Part shown: one piece after another, positions 33,248 through 41,111 of the stretch
Numbering within the stretch: position 1 is the stretch's first letter
How the letters are laid out: each line of letters opens with the position of its first letter
Source of the DNA: Muribaculaceae bacterium
GTDB lineage: Bacteria > Bacteroidota > Bacteroidia > Bacteroidales > Muribaculaceae
NCBI GenBank assembly: GCA_016290325.1
Contig: JAEETL010000022.1
Coordinates: forward strand, 1-42,923
Reading direction: 5' to 3'
Length of the DNA stretch: 42,923 nucleotides
The notes under the pieces: generated by a model
What the model was told of the DNA's origin: nothing
Database searches by the model: none
What the model saw: only the letters and a program-made list of their open reading frames with translations
Program-made: the position numbers and the translations under genes

Positions 33248-34351
33248 TCACACGGGGACGACAAGCATGGGGGTGTCGGTCTGGAACAGGACGCGATGGG
33301 CGATGCTGGGATTGAACAGGCGGGAGAAGATGCTGGACTTCTTGTTAGGAACAGCAATAAGCTGGACGTTGTCTTCCTTGGCGAACTGAGCGAAACTCTC
33401 GATGAATGTCTTGGCGGCGATGCGCTTGGTTTTGAAGTTGCACTCGGGATAATGCTCGCGGCAGTACTGTAACAGTTGCTGCAACGACTGGTCAACAAGC
33501 TTGCGGTCCTTTTTCTCCACCACGGGGATGATGGTGACATCCACGCCACGCATGTTGAACAGGCGCGCGAAGCGGTCAAAGGACAACAGGTCCTGTTGAA
33601 TCAGGTTAGAGAAAAACGCCACGTGGGTGATGTCGGTCAGGCCAACGTCGGGCATGCCGATGGGTACAGTGAAAATGGGGAATTTGCAGGCGTCCATCAC
33701 CTCGCCAGCCACGCTGCCGATGAGGTTCTGACGGCGTCGGTTGGTGCCGCTGGTGCCCATCACGATGAGCGACACGTCATACTTTTGGGCATAGTGAAGG
33801 ATTTGTTCCTCGGGGATGCCCTCGGTCACCTTGCTCTCGATTTTCACCTTGGGCAACTCTCCAGCGGCGATTTTGTCCTTGAGCATCTGCACGAAATCGG
33901 CCATGCACTGCTTGGCATTTTTCTTGATGTCCTTTACCTCGTTCTCGGGGCTGTCATAGCGGTCGCTGCCAAAGGGCAACGACATCGTGTGGCGCTCGTT
34001 GATGTAGCTGTGTAACAACAAGACCTTGCCACGGTTGCGGCGGGCGTACTCCATGCCTAACCTGACGGATTTGAGCGAGTATTTGCCGAAATCCACCGGT
34101 AGCAGCACACAACGCTTGTCGCTTGTCGTGGACTCAGGCGACTCGATGATTTGCAACGCCTGGGGCAGGTCGCGCTCGCGGATGCGCACGCGCACACCGC
34201 TAGCCACCACCTTCTCGTCGAGGTTGACATTATGCAACACTACCTCAATTCCTTCTTCCTCGAGGGTGTTCTTTAGTTCAACCGCACGGTCAAACGTGTG
34301 GATGGCGACAGTAATCAGGCGGTTCGGGTCGTTGTTGTTCTTGTTGTCCAT
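33248..34351 (-). CDS. tandem universal stress protein with N-terminal DUF2007-like domain
   Basis: A 367-residue cytoplasmic protein. Residues about 10-70 (RLITVAIHTFDRAVELKNTL, then EVVLHNVN) resemble the DUF2007 putative signal-transducing domain. Then come two Usp folds: the first from about 80 (CVLLPVDFGKYSLKSVRLG) with SLIVMGTSGTNRRRQNLIGS-type nucleotide loop at about 195-215, the second from about 238 (HVAFFSNLIQQDLLSFDRFA) with a degenerate loop IAVPNKKSSIFSRLF and ending MLVVPV. The first half keeps the ATP-binding G-2x-G-9x-G-like pattern; the second does not. Role: stress adaptation, partner unknown. It sits between a small DNA-binding protein and an acyltransferase. Confidence 0.88.
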   Translation of the reverse strand: MDNKNNNDPNRLITVAIHTFDRAVELKNTLEEEGIEVVLHNVNLDEKVVASGVRVRIRERDLPQALQIIESPESTTSDKRCVLLPVDFGKYSLKSVRLGMEYARRNRGKVLLLHSYINERHTMSLPFGSDRYDSPENEVKDIKKNAKQCMADFVQMLKDKIAAGELPKVKIESKVTEGIPEEQILHYAQKYDVSLIVMGTSGTNRRRQNLIGSVAGEVMDACKFPIFTVPIGMPDVGLTDITHVAFFSNLIQQDLLSFDRFARLFNMRGVDVTIIPVVEKKDRKLVDQSLQQLLQYCREHYPECNFKTKRIAAKTFIESFAQFAKEDNVQLIAVPNKKSSIFSRLFNPSIAHRVLFQTDTPMLVVPV

Positions 34352-34381
34352 ATCGTGGAGAGATAGATATTAGTGAGTGTA

Positions 34382-34639
34382 TTATTGTTCGTTTTGATTC
34401 TCTAGGATACCGAGTGCCATATCAAGGATCTTAGGGTCGTCAAGCACGACAAGACCACCGTCAGGTCCCGGCTCCAGATGGAAGCCCATATTGGTTCCCA
34501 ACTCATAGTTTGACCCGCCAAAATAGTTGCGCACCGACTGAACCGGCAGGTTGAGTTTGTCGGCGATAACGTGTATGGAGCCTTCAGGCAGACGATTCTT
34601 GATCCGCCTCAGTTCGTTAAAAGTGATGGTTTTTGACAT
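34382..34639 (-). CDS. small DNA-binding-like protein of Bacteroidetes, unknown role
   Basis: An 85-residue protein; the ATG at 34639 (MSKTITFNELRRIKNRLPEG) is chosen because the longer reading starts inside the promoter. SIHVIADKLNLPVQSVRNYFGG looks like a helix-turn-helix with a recognition helix ending in YFGG; the C-terminal part (GGLVVLDDPKILDMALGILENQ) is a short strand and helix. It is the first gene of a three-gene unit with the stress protein and acyltransferase (30-base and 14-base gaps), so it could regulate that unit. I cannot name its family. Confidence 0.75.
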   Translation of the reverse strand: MSKTITFNELRRIKNRLPEGSIHVIADKLNLPVQSVRNYFGGSNYELGTNMGFHLEPGPDGGLVVLDDPKILDMALGILENQNEQ

Positions 34640-34682
34640 TATAAAGTTGTATTTGATTGAATAATAAGCGATAATTAACCCC

Positions 34683-34713
34683 CAAAGATACAATAATCTT
34701 GCCAAAAAACAAA
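34683..34713 (-). promoter_or_regulatory. promoter of the small DNA-binding protein / Usp / acyltransferase operon
   Basis: Minus strand: TTTG at 34713-34710, a 19-base spacer, TATCTTTG at 34690-34683, about 43 bases before the ATG. Confidence 0.8.
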
Positions 34714-34745
34714 ATTAATTCAACAAAAAACAAATTCCGACAAGA

Positions 34746-35408
34746 TTAAAGGGTTTGACTTAAGGCTGTAGTTAAAAGTCCGATGATGGTGACGGCAAAC
34801 GACGAAGCCATTACCACAGCATCAGGGCGGCCGTAATTGCCACTGGAGATATTGAAACGGCGCTGGAGCCATCGCATGAGGCACCACACGAGCCAGCCCG
34901 ACAGGACACCAACGATGATACCTCCAAGGATGTCTCCCGGGTAATGTACCCCCAGATAAACACGGCTATAACATTGCAAAACAGCCCATGTGAACAAGGA
35001 AAATGTCACTGCCTTGTGGCGCATGACGAGGGCAATGAGCGTGGCGGCGGCAAAGGAGTTGGCCGCATGGCTCGACACAAAGCCAAATTTGCCTCCGCGG
35101 TAATTGTTGACGATGTGAATCATATTGTCGAGCGAGGGATCCTGTGATGGCCTGAGACGTTCGACCAAATGCTTGATCAGTCCAGATGAAATCTGGTCGG
35201 CAAGAACGAAGGCCAGCACCAGCATGGCCACTGTCAACAAGGCATGGCGGCGGTTCTGGTGAAGCAATATCCAGACAAAGGCCAGCACCAGCAGCACCGA
35301 TGCCCATTTGGCGCTTATCAGCCACCAAAAGGCATCTTGGAAAGTGCCGTGCAGGCCATTGATGGCCAGCAACACCTCGGTGTCTATGTCATTCAGATAG
35401 TCAAGCAT
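34746..35408 (-). CDS. PAP2-family membrane phosphatase
   Basis: A 220-residue integral membrane phosphatase (undecaprenyl-pyrophosphate or lipid phosphatase type). The three-part acid phosphatase signature is intact: KHLVERLRPS, then FVSSHAANSFA, then SRVYLGVHYPGDILGG. Five or six transmembrane helices surround it. It probably recycles undecaprenyl diphosphate or removes a lipid phosphate at the outer face of the inner membrane. It lies 75 bases after batE; the gap contains a hairpin and a 7-base array and no recognisable promoter. Confidence 0.9.
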   Translation of the reverse strand: MLDYLNDIDTEVLLAINGLHGTFQDAFWWLISAKWASVLLVLAFVWILLHQNRRHALLTVAMLVLAFVLADQISSGLIKHLVERLRPSQDPSLDNMIHIVNNYRGGKFGFVSSHAANSFAAATLIALVMRHKAVTFSLFTWAVLQCYSRVYLGVHYPGDILGGIIVGVLSGWLVWCLMRWLQRRFNISSGNYGRPDAVVMASSFAVTIIGLLTTALSQTL

Positions 35409-35441
35409 TTTTAGTCCTAAGCCCTTATTTTTTGACCTCTC

Positions 35442-35462
35442 TTTAACCTCTAACCTCTAAAC
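35442..35462 (-). repeat. 7-base tandem array, three units, after the batE hairpin
   Basis: Plus-strand units TTTAACC, TCTAACC, TCTAAAC in register. On the minus strand they directly follow the 35463-35479 hairpin and read GTTTAGAGGTTAGAGG. Confidence 0.75.
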
Positions 35463-35479
35463 TGCGAGCATTGCTCGCA
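35463..35479 (-). terminator. hairpin after batE
   Basis: TGCGAGC (35463-35469) pairs with GCTCGCA (35473-35479), three-base loop; it is followed on the minus strand by GTTTAGAGG instead of a T-run. It could be a partial terminator of the Bat operon. Confidence 0.55.
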
Positions 35480-35483
35480 TAAC

Positions 35484-36254
35484 CTAAATCACTTCCACGT
35501 CCTTGGCATTGATCCAAGCCTTGTGGCCTCCGGCAGTGGAGACTTGGAGCCACTTGCCGTTGGTCGTGTCGCTGATGGTATCAACAATCTCGACACGGGT
35601 GCCTTGCTGCAGGTCAAAGGCCTCCTCGCTTTTGGCACGCGGCTCGCGGGGTGCGGTACATAGCGTGACCTTCTCGGGCATGATAATGGCCCCATTACCG
35701 CTTGTCGCCTTGTGATAGACATGGAAAGCCGCCAAATTGGCCAGAATTGTAGCTACAATCATTAATGCACCGCCAAAGAAGCCTATTTTGCGCATCAGCA
35801 CGTTATCCATGAACAGATAAACGGCCAAGCCTGCCAGGAACAGCAGGAACGTGACGATGGCGATGATGGCCCATGTGTTGCTCGACAGGCGGCTCACCGT
35901 CTGATCGATCCAGTTGCTGAACCACGAGTCGCCGGCATCGTCGGGCAACTGCATCTTGCCGCGCACAAACTCTAGGTTGAACCGTGCATCATTGTTCGAG
36001 GGGTCGAGCAGCAAGGCGCGTTCATAATATAGCACGGCATGAACGTTATCCTTGAGGCGGTAATAGGTATCGCCTATGTTGCAATACAGGCTTGACGAGA
36101 TGCCCGTCTGCTCAGCCTCTTGCAGGTAGAGTTTCAGTGCCTCGTTATAGAGTTCCTGCTTGTAGGCTTGGTTGGCGCGGTCAATGTTGGCATTGGCAGC
36201 CGCCAGGGGCAGTGCCAGCGCGATGAATAGTATTGTGATGATGAATGGTTTCAT
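35484..36254 (-). CDS. batE: BatE, TPR and SH3-like domain protein of the aerotolerance operon
   Basis: A 256-residue membrane protein. A signal peptide (1-20) is followed by TPR repeats (about 24-110: ANQAYKQELYNEALKLYLQEAE, LYCNIGDTYYRLKDNVHAVLYYERALLLDP), two transmembrane helices (about 130-152 and 158-178) and a C-terminal SH3-like domain (about 195-256, with GTRVEIVDTISDTTNGKWLQV). This is the standard BatE layout. It is the last gene of the batABCDE series, 17 bases after batD. Bat proteins are linked to oxygen tolerance and virulence in Bacteroides and Leptospira; the molecular role is not settled. Confidence 0.9.
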   Translation of the reverse strand: MKPFIITILFIALALPLAAANANIDRANQAYKQELYNEALKLYLQEAEQTGISSSLYCNIGDTYYRLKDNVHAVLYYERALLLDPSNNDARFNLEFVRGKMQLPDDAGDSWFSNWIDQTVSRLSSNTWAIIAIVTFLLFLAGLAVYLFMDNVLMRKIGFFGGALMIVATILANLAAFHVYHKATSGNGAIIMPEKVTLCTAPREPRAKSEEAFDLQQGTRVEIVDTISDTTNGKWLQVSTAGGHKAWINAKDVEVI

Positions 36255-36271
36255 GACTCTTATTATAGGCT

Positions 36272-38089
36272 TTAGGCGCTATATGAAGTTTTCTTGCGTT
36301 TTACACTTTCCAACTGGTCGATGACACTTGCGGCCTCGTCGAGCACAGCGTTCATGTCGCCCTGGGCGAGTTCCGGAGCATACTGCGCGAACTCACACTT
36401 GTCGATAAGGCTGATGGAGGCCTGTCGCAACTGTTCGTCGATGCCATATTGCTCCAGTTCGGCATTGATGTTGTCCTTGCTCAGCTCACTCACAGGAATC
36501 GACAACTTGTCGCTCATGTAGCCCCACAGGGCATTGAGCATTTCGGCATAGAACCCGTTGCGGTCTCCGCGTGAGGCAAAACCGCGGGCGGCTTTCAGGC
36601 GGCGCTGTGCCACCTTGCTGGCCCGTTTGGAGCGCATACGGCGCACGTCGGCGCGTTCTTTAAGCTGCTTGCGGTAATACAGCAATAACGCGGCGACAGC
36701 AATCAGGGGCAGCAGGAACCACAACCAGTAGGACCAGTGGCCCACGATGTAGCCGTGAGACTTTTTCAGCCCCAAGTCGCCGCTCTTGATGGGACGGATG
36801 TCCATGTTCTTCATGCGGTAGTGGTTGCTGGGCTGGCCCTCACCCTTGGCGACAGTCAGATGCCTTGCGGGGATGGTGATGGTCTCATATTTGCCCGCAT
36901 CGGGGTCGAAATAGGAGAACTCACCGGCTGGAATATCAAAGTCACCTGCATATTGCGGAATAAACGAATAGCTGATAATGACCTTACCGCTCATGTCGCC
37001 ACCGCCATCGTTGACTTGGGTATCGGTCTTGGGATCGTACACGTCAAACTGCTCGGGGAACTTCACCTCGGGAGCTTTGATGTACTTAATGTTGCCCGTG
37101 CCGCTGATGATATAACGGTAGGTGGCCGCGCTATAGGTCTTGAAGCCTGTTGCGGGTTGCAGGTCGGTGGTGACATTGAATTTGCCCACAGCGCCCGTGA
37201 ACGAGGCAGGTTTAGGTTCGGGCAACGGCAGGATGTTGATAGTCGCCGAGTTGCTCTGCACCTTGAGGTCCTTTTCTACGGGATTGGAAATGGTGCCAAA
37301 TATGCTCTTGAACGTGTCAAACTGCACCACGCTCACGTCATAGTTGCCTGATGTGATGGTGAGTTTGCCGCTTTGTTGCGGGTACAGGATGCACTTCTTG
37401 AGGATGGCGGTCATATAGCGCTCGCCGTTGAATGTTTCCACCTTGTTCAGACTCGGTTGTACGGGAATTTCCTCGATAAGGAAGCCGTCAAACGAGGGTT
37501 GGATGGTGGGCATGAACTGCGAAATCTGGTACTTGGTATAAAGCTTGATGGTGCATACCACAGCCTGTTGCTCATACACCCTAGGCTTAGACATCTCGAT
37601 GCGCACAAACAGGTCCTTGCCACTAACGGCCTTGTCGGCGCTCTGGGTCATGGGATCGCTATAGGGCGTGGGAGCTCCAGGGGTGGTCTGTGTCTGATGG
37701 TTGGGCTGGCTGCCCGAGGGCAGGATTTCGATAGTAAACGGCTTGGTTGTAAGCCGATTGCCACCCGACACAACCGATGCGGCACCAATGTGGCATTTGC
37801 CCGTTGCGGTGGCCTTGTATATCATGGTGTACTCTTCGCTGGAACTGCTGCTCGACTTGCCATTGACCCATGACGAGCTATAGCTGTGAGACACGCTAGG
37901 GCCGTAAATGAGTTTAGCGCCGCTCACCTCGGGAGGCGTGAAATTGCTGCCCTCACCGTTCTTGAGCACAAAGGTGACGTTGAATTTGTTGCCCTCGACC
38001 ACCTGGCGCGGCGCCTCAACGGTGAACGAAGTCGCCTGAGCGGCCACTGCGGTAAGGAGCAGAATTGCTATGTAAATGATTCGTTTCAT
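36272..38089 (-). CDS. batD: BatD, oxygen-tolerance protein
   Basis: A 605-residue exported protein. Signal peptide 1-19, then repeated immunoglobulin-like domains facing the periplasm (start SFTVEAPRQVVEGNKFNVTF; PRVYEQQAVVCTIKLYTKYQISQF; ATYRYIISGTGNIKYIKAPEVKFP; IISYSFIPQYAGDFDIPAGEFSYF), one transmembrane helix near 453-475, and a cytoplasmic helical tail with a basic start (RRMRSKRASKVAQRRL). It probably forms the periplasmic arm of a membrane complex with BatA and BatB. The 51-base gap before it is almost wholly a 7-base array, and a GCTTTAG word overlaps its stop. Confidence 0.92.
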   Translation of the reverse strand: MKRIIYIAILLLTAVAAQATSFTVEAPRQVVEGNKFNVTFVLKNGEGSNFTPPEVSGAKLIYGPSVSHSYSSSWVNGKSSSSSSEEYTMIYKATATGKCHIGAASVVSGGNRLTTKPFTIEILPSGSQPNHQTQTTPGAPTPYSDPMTQSADKAVSGKDLFVRIEMSKPRVYEQQAVVCTIKLYTKYQISQFMPTIQPSFDGFLIEEIPVQPSLNKVETFNGERYMTAILKKCILYPQQSGKLTITSGNYDVSVVQFDTFKSIFGTISNPVEKDLKVQSNSATINILPLPEPKPASFTGAVGKFNVTTDLQPATGFKTYSAATYRYIISGTGNIKYIKAPEVKFPEQFDVYDPKTDTQVNDGGGDMSGKVIISYSFIPQYAGDFDIPAGEFSYFDPDAGKYETITIPARHLTVAKGEGQPSNHYRMKNMDIRPIKSGDLGLKKSHGYIVGHWSYWLWFLLPLIAVAALLLYYRKQLKERADVRRMRSKRASKVAQRRLKAARGFASRGDRNGFYAEMLNALWGYMSDKLSIPVSELSKDNINAELEQYGIDEQLRQASISLIDKCEFAQYAPELAQGDMNAVLDEAASVIDQLESVKRKKTSYSA

Positions 38090-38105
38090 TGAAATCTTCC
38101 TAAAA

Positions 38106-38140
38106 GCCTAAAGCCTAAAACCTATAACCTAAAGCCTAAA
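38106..38140 (-). repeat. 7-base tandem array, GCCTAAA type, five units
   Basis: Plus-strand units GCCTAAA, GCCTAAA, ACCTATA, ACCTAAA, GCCTAAA in exact register, filling the gap between the batC stop and the batD start. Confidence 0.85.
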
Positions 38141-38998
38141 CTACCACTTCTTGTTGGTGCGCTGGCGCTCATAGCGCTGTTGCTGCGCCTGTTGCGCGTT
38201 GATGCGTTGTTGGGTGGCGCGTTCGCGGTCCTGCATTGCCTTGAGTACCTGCTCGGCATTCTGCTGGCTCATGCCGCTTTGTTGCTGTTGCTGTTTCTGT
38301 TGGTCTTGCTTCTGTTGATCTTGATTTTGCTGGTCCTTGTTCTGGTCTTTGTTTTGGTCCTGCTTATCTTGATCTTTGTTCTTGTCCTGATCTTTGTTTT
38401 TATCTTTGTTTTGGTCTTTATTGTCCTGATTTTGGTCCTTATTCTGGTCTTTGTTCTGATCCTTGTTGTCCTTGTTCTTGTCCTGCTGCTGTTTCTTGAG
38501 CTGGGCGAGGCGCAGGTTGTCACGGGCCTGGTCGTCATCGGGGTTGCAGCGCAGAGCGTGTTTATAGAATTCTACCGCCTTGCCGTAGTCCTGTTGGCCA
38601 TAGGCGATATTGCCCAGGTCATAACATGCCTTGCCGCGCAGGCGCTTGTCTTGAGCGCTTTTGGCGAGGTTGGTAAGCAGTCCTTCGGCCTGTTTCATCG
38701 GGTTTTTATCATCGTCCTCCTTGGCGGTTGCGTTTCCTTGCCTCATGAGGGCTGTGGCGAGGTTGAATTGCGCTTTCTCGCTAGCAGGGTTGGCCTGCAG
38801 GGCCTTGCGGTACTCGACCTCGGCCTCGGCATAGCGTTTTTTCTCATACAACTTATTGCCGTTGCGCAGGGCTACTCGCTCCTTTTTGGTCATTTTTGGG
38901 GCTTTGCCCTGTGCCATGGCGGTCATGGGCATAGCGAGTGCCAAGATGGCGGCAAGCGTGATGGAGAGCGCTATTTTATTTGTTATCTTGAGTTTCAT
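38141..38998 (-). CDS. batC: BatC, TPR protein with Lys/Asp/Asn/Gln-rich tail
   Basis: A 285-residue exported protein. Signal peptide 1-29 (ending AMAQG). TPR-type helices occupy about 40-155 (VALRNGNKLYEKKRYAEAEVEYRKALQANP, ACYDLGNIAYGQQDYGKAVEFYKHALRCNP). The region from about 165 to 240 is very low complexity, repeated Asn-Lys-Asp-Gln with Gln runs, encoded by near-repeats at 38282-38490. The C-terminal helix (NAEQVLKAMQDRERATQQRI) is normal. The gene's start overlaps the batB end by 23 bases. TPR and partner role are known for BatC; the tail looks disordered. Confidence 0.9.
   Translation of the reverse strand: MKLKITNKIALSITLAAILALAMPMTAMAQGKAPKMTKKERVALRNGNKLYEKKRYAEAEVEYRKALQANPASEKAQFNLATALMRQGNATAKEDDDKNPMKQAEGLLTNLAKSAQDKRLRGKACYDLGNIAYGQQDYGKAVEFYKHALRCNPDDDQARDNLRLAQLKKQQQDKNKDNKDQNKDQNKDQNQDNKDQNKDKNKDQDKNKDQDKQDQNKDQNKDQQNQDQQKQDQQKQQQQQSGMSQQNAEQVLKAMQDRERATQQRINAQQAQQQRYERQRTNKKW
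38282..38490 (-). repeat. low-complexity coding repeat in batC
   Basis: About 200 bases of near-repeats of AAAGACCAGAAC-like units encode the Asn-Lys-Asp-Gln tract and Gln runs. Such DNA can change length by slippage. Confidence 0.75.
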
Positions 38999-40055
38999 CT
39001 TTGCGGTTGAGAATGGAATTGTTTTCCTTGTCCTTGGTAAAGAAATTGTATCTCTTGAGCCACGGGTTTTTGCGCTCCAGCAAGAGCAACAGGCCTATCA
39101 GCAACAGCAGGGCGATGGTGGCAAATACGGGGAACTGCTCGTCATGCTGGGTATAGCTCACGGTGGCCAGGTCGCTCTTGGCGAGCTTGTCAAGCGTCTC
39201 TTGCAACGTTGATACGGCATCGTTGGCAGTGCCCGAGATATAGACGCCATTGCCGGCATCGGCGATCTGTTGGGCCATTTTCTCGTTGAGGTAGGTAGTC
39301 ACGGGTTTGCCCTCGTCGTCGGTGAGATATCCGTCGGGAGTGGGAATCGGTGCGCCTGTTGTGGAACCGACACCGATGACATCGACCTGAACGCCTAGCT
39401 TAGCGGCATTCTTGGCGGCTGCGATGGCGTCGTCCTCAAAGTTCTCGCCGTCGGTGATGATAATCATCGCCTTTTGAGACTTCTTGCTCTGTGAGAAGCC
39501 GTTAAGGCCCAAATTGATGGCGGCACCGATAGCGGTACCTTGGGTCGGAGCCATGTTGGTGTTGATGCCGTTGAGGAACAGCTTGGCCGATGCGGCATCG
39601 CTGGTCATGGGCATCTGCATATAGGCATTACCGGCAAACACGATGAGACCCACCTTGTTGTTGTCCAAGCGGTCGATGAGTTTCTGCAAGATCATCTTGG
39701 CACGTTGCAAACGGCTCACGTCTTGGGGATTATCGGTGCTGGACGCATTCATCGAGTTGGACACGTCAACAGCGACCATCACCTCGATGCCATGCACATT
39801 GGTGGTCGTTTTGCTGGAACCGGCACGCGGGCGGGCAAGCACCACGATGACCATTGTGAGCAGCAGCAATTCGAGCGTGAGCCTGATCCACGGCTTGTAT
39901 CTCGACACCTCGGGCATCAGCGGCTCGATGGAAGCGCGCTTGCCGTATCGCTCCAGACGCTTTGCGCGGTCGCGGCGGTTCCACAAGAACAGCAACACCA
40001 GTGCGGGTAGCAGCAGGAGCAGGTAGAAATATTGCGGATGAGCAAAATTGATCAT
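38976..40055 (-). CDS. batB: BatB, von Willebrand A-domain membrane protein
   Basis: A 359-residue protein. Two N-terminal transmembrane helices (about 7-26 and 58-75), a VWA domain from about 90 with an intact MIDAS metal site (Asp97-Val-Ser-Asn-Ser101, Thr174, Asp202 in IIITDGENF), and a C-terminal helix near 320-335. The start ATG is at 40055, after a 60-base gap filled by a 7-base array. The 3' end overlaps batC by 23 bases. BatA and BatB are expected to form a membrane complex with the MoxR ATPase. Confidence 0.93.
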   Translation of the reverse strand: MINFAHPQYFYLLLLLPALVLLFLWNRRDRAKRLERYGKRASIEPLMPEVSRYKPWIRLTLELLLLTMVIVVLARPRAGSSKTTTNVHGIEVMVAVDVSNSMNASSTDNPQDVSRLQRAKMILQKLIDRLDNNKVGLIVFAGNAYMQMPMTSDAASAKLFLNGINTNMAPTQGTAIGAAINLGLNGFSQSKKSQKAMIIITDGENFEDDAIAAAKNAAKLGVQVDVIGVGSTTGAPIPTPDGYLTDDEGKPVTTYLNEKMAQQIADAGNGVYISGTANDAVSTLQETLDKLAKSDLATVSYTQHDEQFPVFATIALLLLIGLLLLLERKNPWLKRYNFFTKDKENNSILNRKDETQDNK

Positions 40056-40060
40056 AGTTC

Positions 40061-40102
40061 TTTAATCTCTAAACTCTAACCTTTAACCTCTAAACTTTTA
40101 TC
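40061..40102 (-). repeat. 7-base tandem array, TCTAAAC type, six units
   Basis: Plus-strand units TTTAATC, TCTAAAC, TCTAACC, TTTAACC, TCTAAAC, TTTTATC in register, filling most of the batA-batB gap. A weak GTGC/GCAC hairpin sits between it and the batA stop. Confidence 0.85.
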
Positions 40103-40115
40103 TGTGCGCAGCACG

Positions 40116-41111
40116 TCAAGGTATATGCCTCAGCAGGGTGTAATCCAGTAAGAGGCTCAGCAACAGCAAGCCCAGCAGCAACAGTGCCCAAGGCTCGTAA
40201 TGGTCCTCGGTGTGGGTGAAGCGTTGCACGTCCATGTGGGTCTTTTCCAGCTGGTCGATTTCCTTAAATACGTTGTTCAGCACGCTACCCGAGGTGGCAC
40301 GGAAGTATTTGCCGCCCGTGTTGGCGGCGATGTTCTTCAGTGTAGCCTCGTCGATGACTACGGGCATGCGCTGGTACTGGATGTTGCCGGCATAGTCGAT
40401 AGCAACGGGATACTCGGCGGTGCCGTTACTGCCCACGCCGATGGTGTAGATCTTGATGCCATACTTGCGGGCAATGTCGGCAGCAGTGTTGGGGGCGACG
40501 ACACCGGTATTGTTTGAACCGTCGGTGAGCAAGATGATGCTCTTGCTCTTGGCCTTGCCGTCACGGATGCGGTTGATGGCGGTGGCGATACCGTCACCGA
40601 TGGCGGTACCGTCCTCCAGTGTACCGATTTCGGTCTGACCGATAGCGTTGACCAGTGTGGCATTATCCATGGTCATGGGCACTTGGGTAAAGCTCTCGCC
40701 AGCGAACAGCACCAGACCGATGTTATCGTGGTCACGCCCGCTCACAAACTGGGTCGCCACTTTCTTGGCACTCTCAAAGCGGTTAGGATTGAAATCCTTG
40801 GCGAGCATACTTGTGGACACGTCAAGAGCGATAACGATATCGGTGCCCTCGACGTCGCTGGTGGACCAGCTGTCTTTGGTCTGCGGACGGCACAGGATGA
40901 CGATGAGACACGCCAGCGCGCCCATCTTGAGCGCAAATGACAAGTGCTTGAGCCACAGTTTCCAACTCGTGCCCAGATTGTCAAACGCGCGTGTGGACGA
41001 CACGTTCATTTCGGGCTCGTTCTTGTCCTGGCTATAGATGTACCATGCGACGAGCGGGATAATCAGGATGGGCAGCAGCCACAGCCAACCGGGATGTGCA
41101 AGATTCGTCAT
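40116..41111 (-). CDS. batA: BatA, von Willebrand A-domain membrane protein
   Basis: A 331-residue paralogue of BatB. Transmembrane helices at about 10-26 and 58-76, then a VWA domain from about 90 with the MIDAS residues Asp97-Val-Ser-Thr-Ser101, Thr169 and Asp197 (SIILLTDGSNNTG), then a final helix near 305-322. Its ATG overlaps the stop of the upstream DUF4381-like gene by four bases (ATGA), so the two are translationally coupled. Together with BatB, BatD and the upstream DUF58 protein it forms the membrane core of the aerotolerance system. Confidence 0.93.
   Translation of the reverse strand: MTNLAHPGWLWLLPILIIPLVAWYIYSQDKNEPEMNVSSTRAFDNLGTSWKLWLKHLSFALKMGALACLIVILCRPQTKDSWSTSDVEGTDIVIALDVSTSMLAKDFNPNRFESAKKVATQFVSGRDHDNIGLVLFAGESFTQVPMTMDNATLVNAIGQTEIGTLEDGTAIGDGIATAINRIRDGKAKSKSIILLTDGSNNTGVVAPNTAADIARKYGIKIYTIGVGSNGTAEYPVAIDYAGNIQYQRMPVVIDEATLKNIAANTGGKYFRATSGSVLNNVFKEIDQLEKTHMDVQRFTHTEDHYEPWALLLLGLLLLSLLLDYTLLRHIP

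Noticed and set aside
38180-39010. A 276-codon hydrophobic reading frame on the plus strand across batC
   Set aside because: It is the antisense shadow of the Lys/Asp/Gln-rich batC tract; the Leu/Val runs follow from complementing that repeat, and batC has clear homology and a signal peptide.
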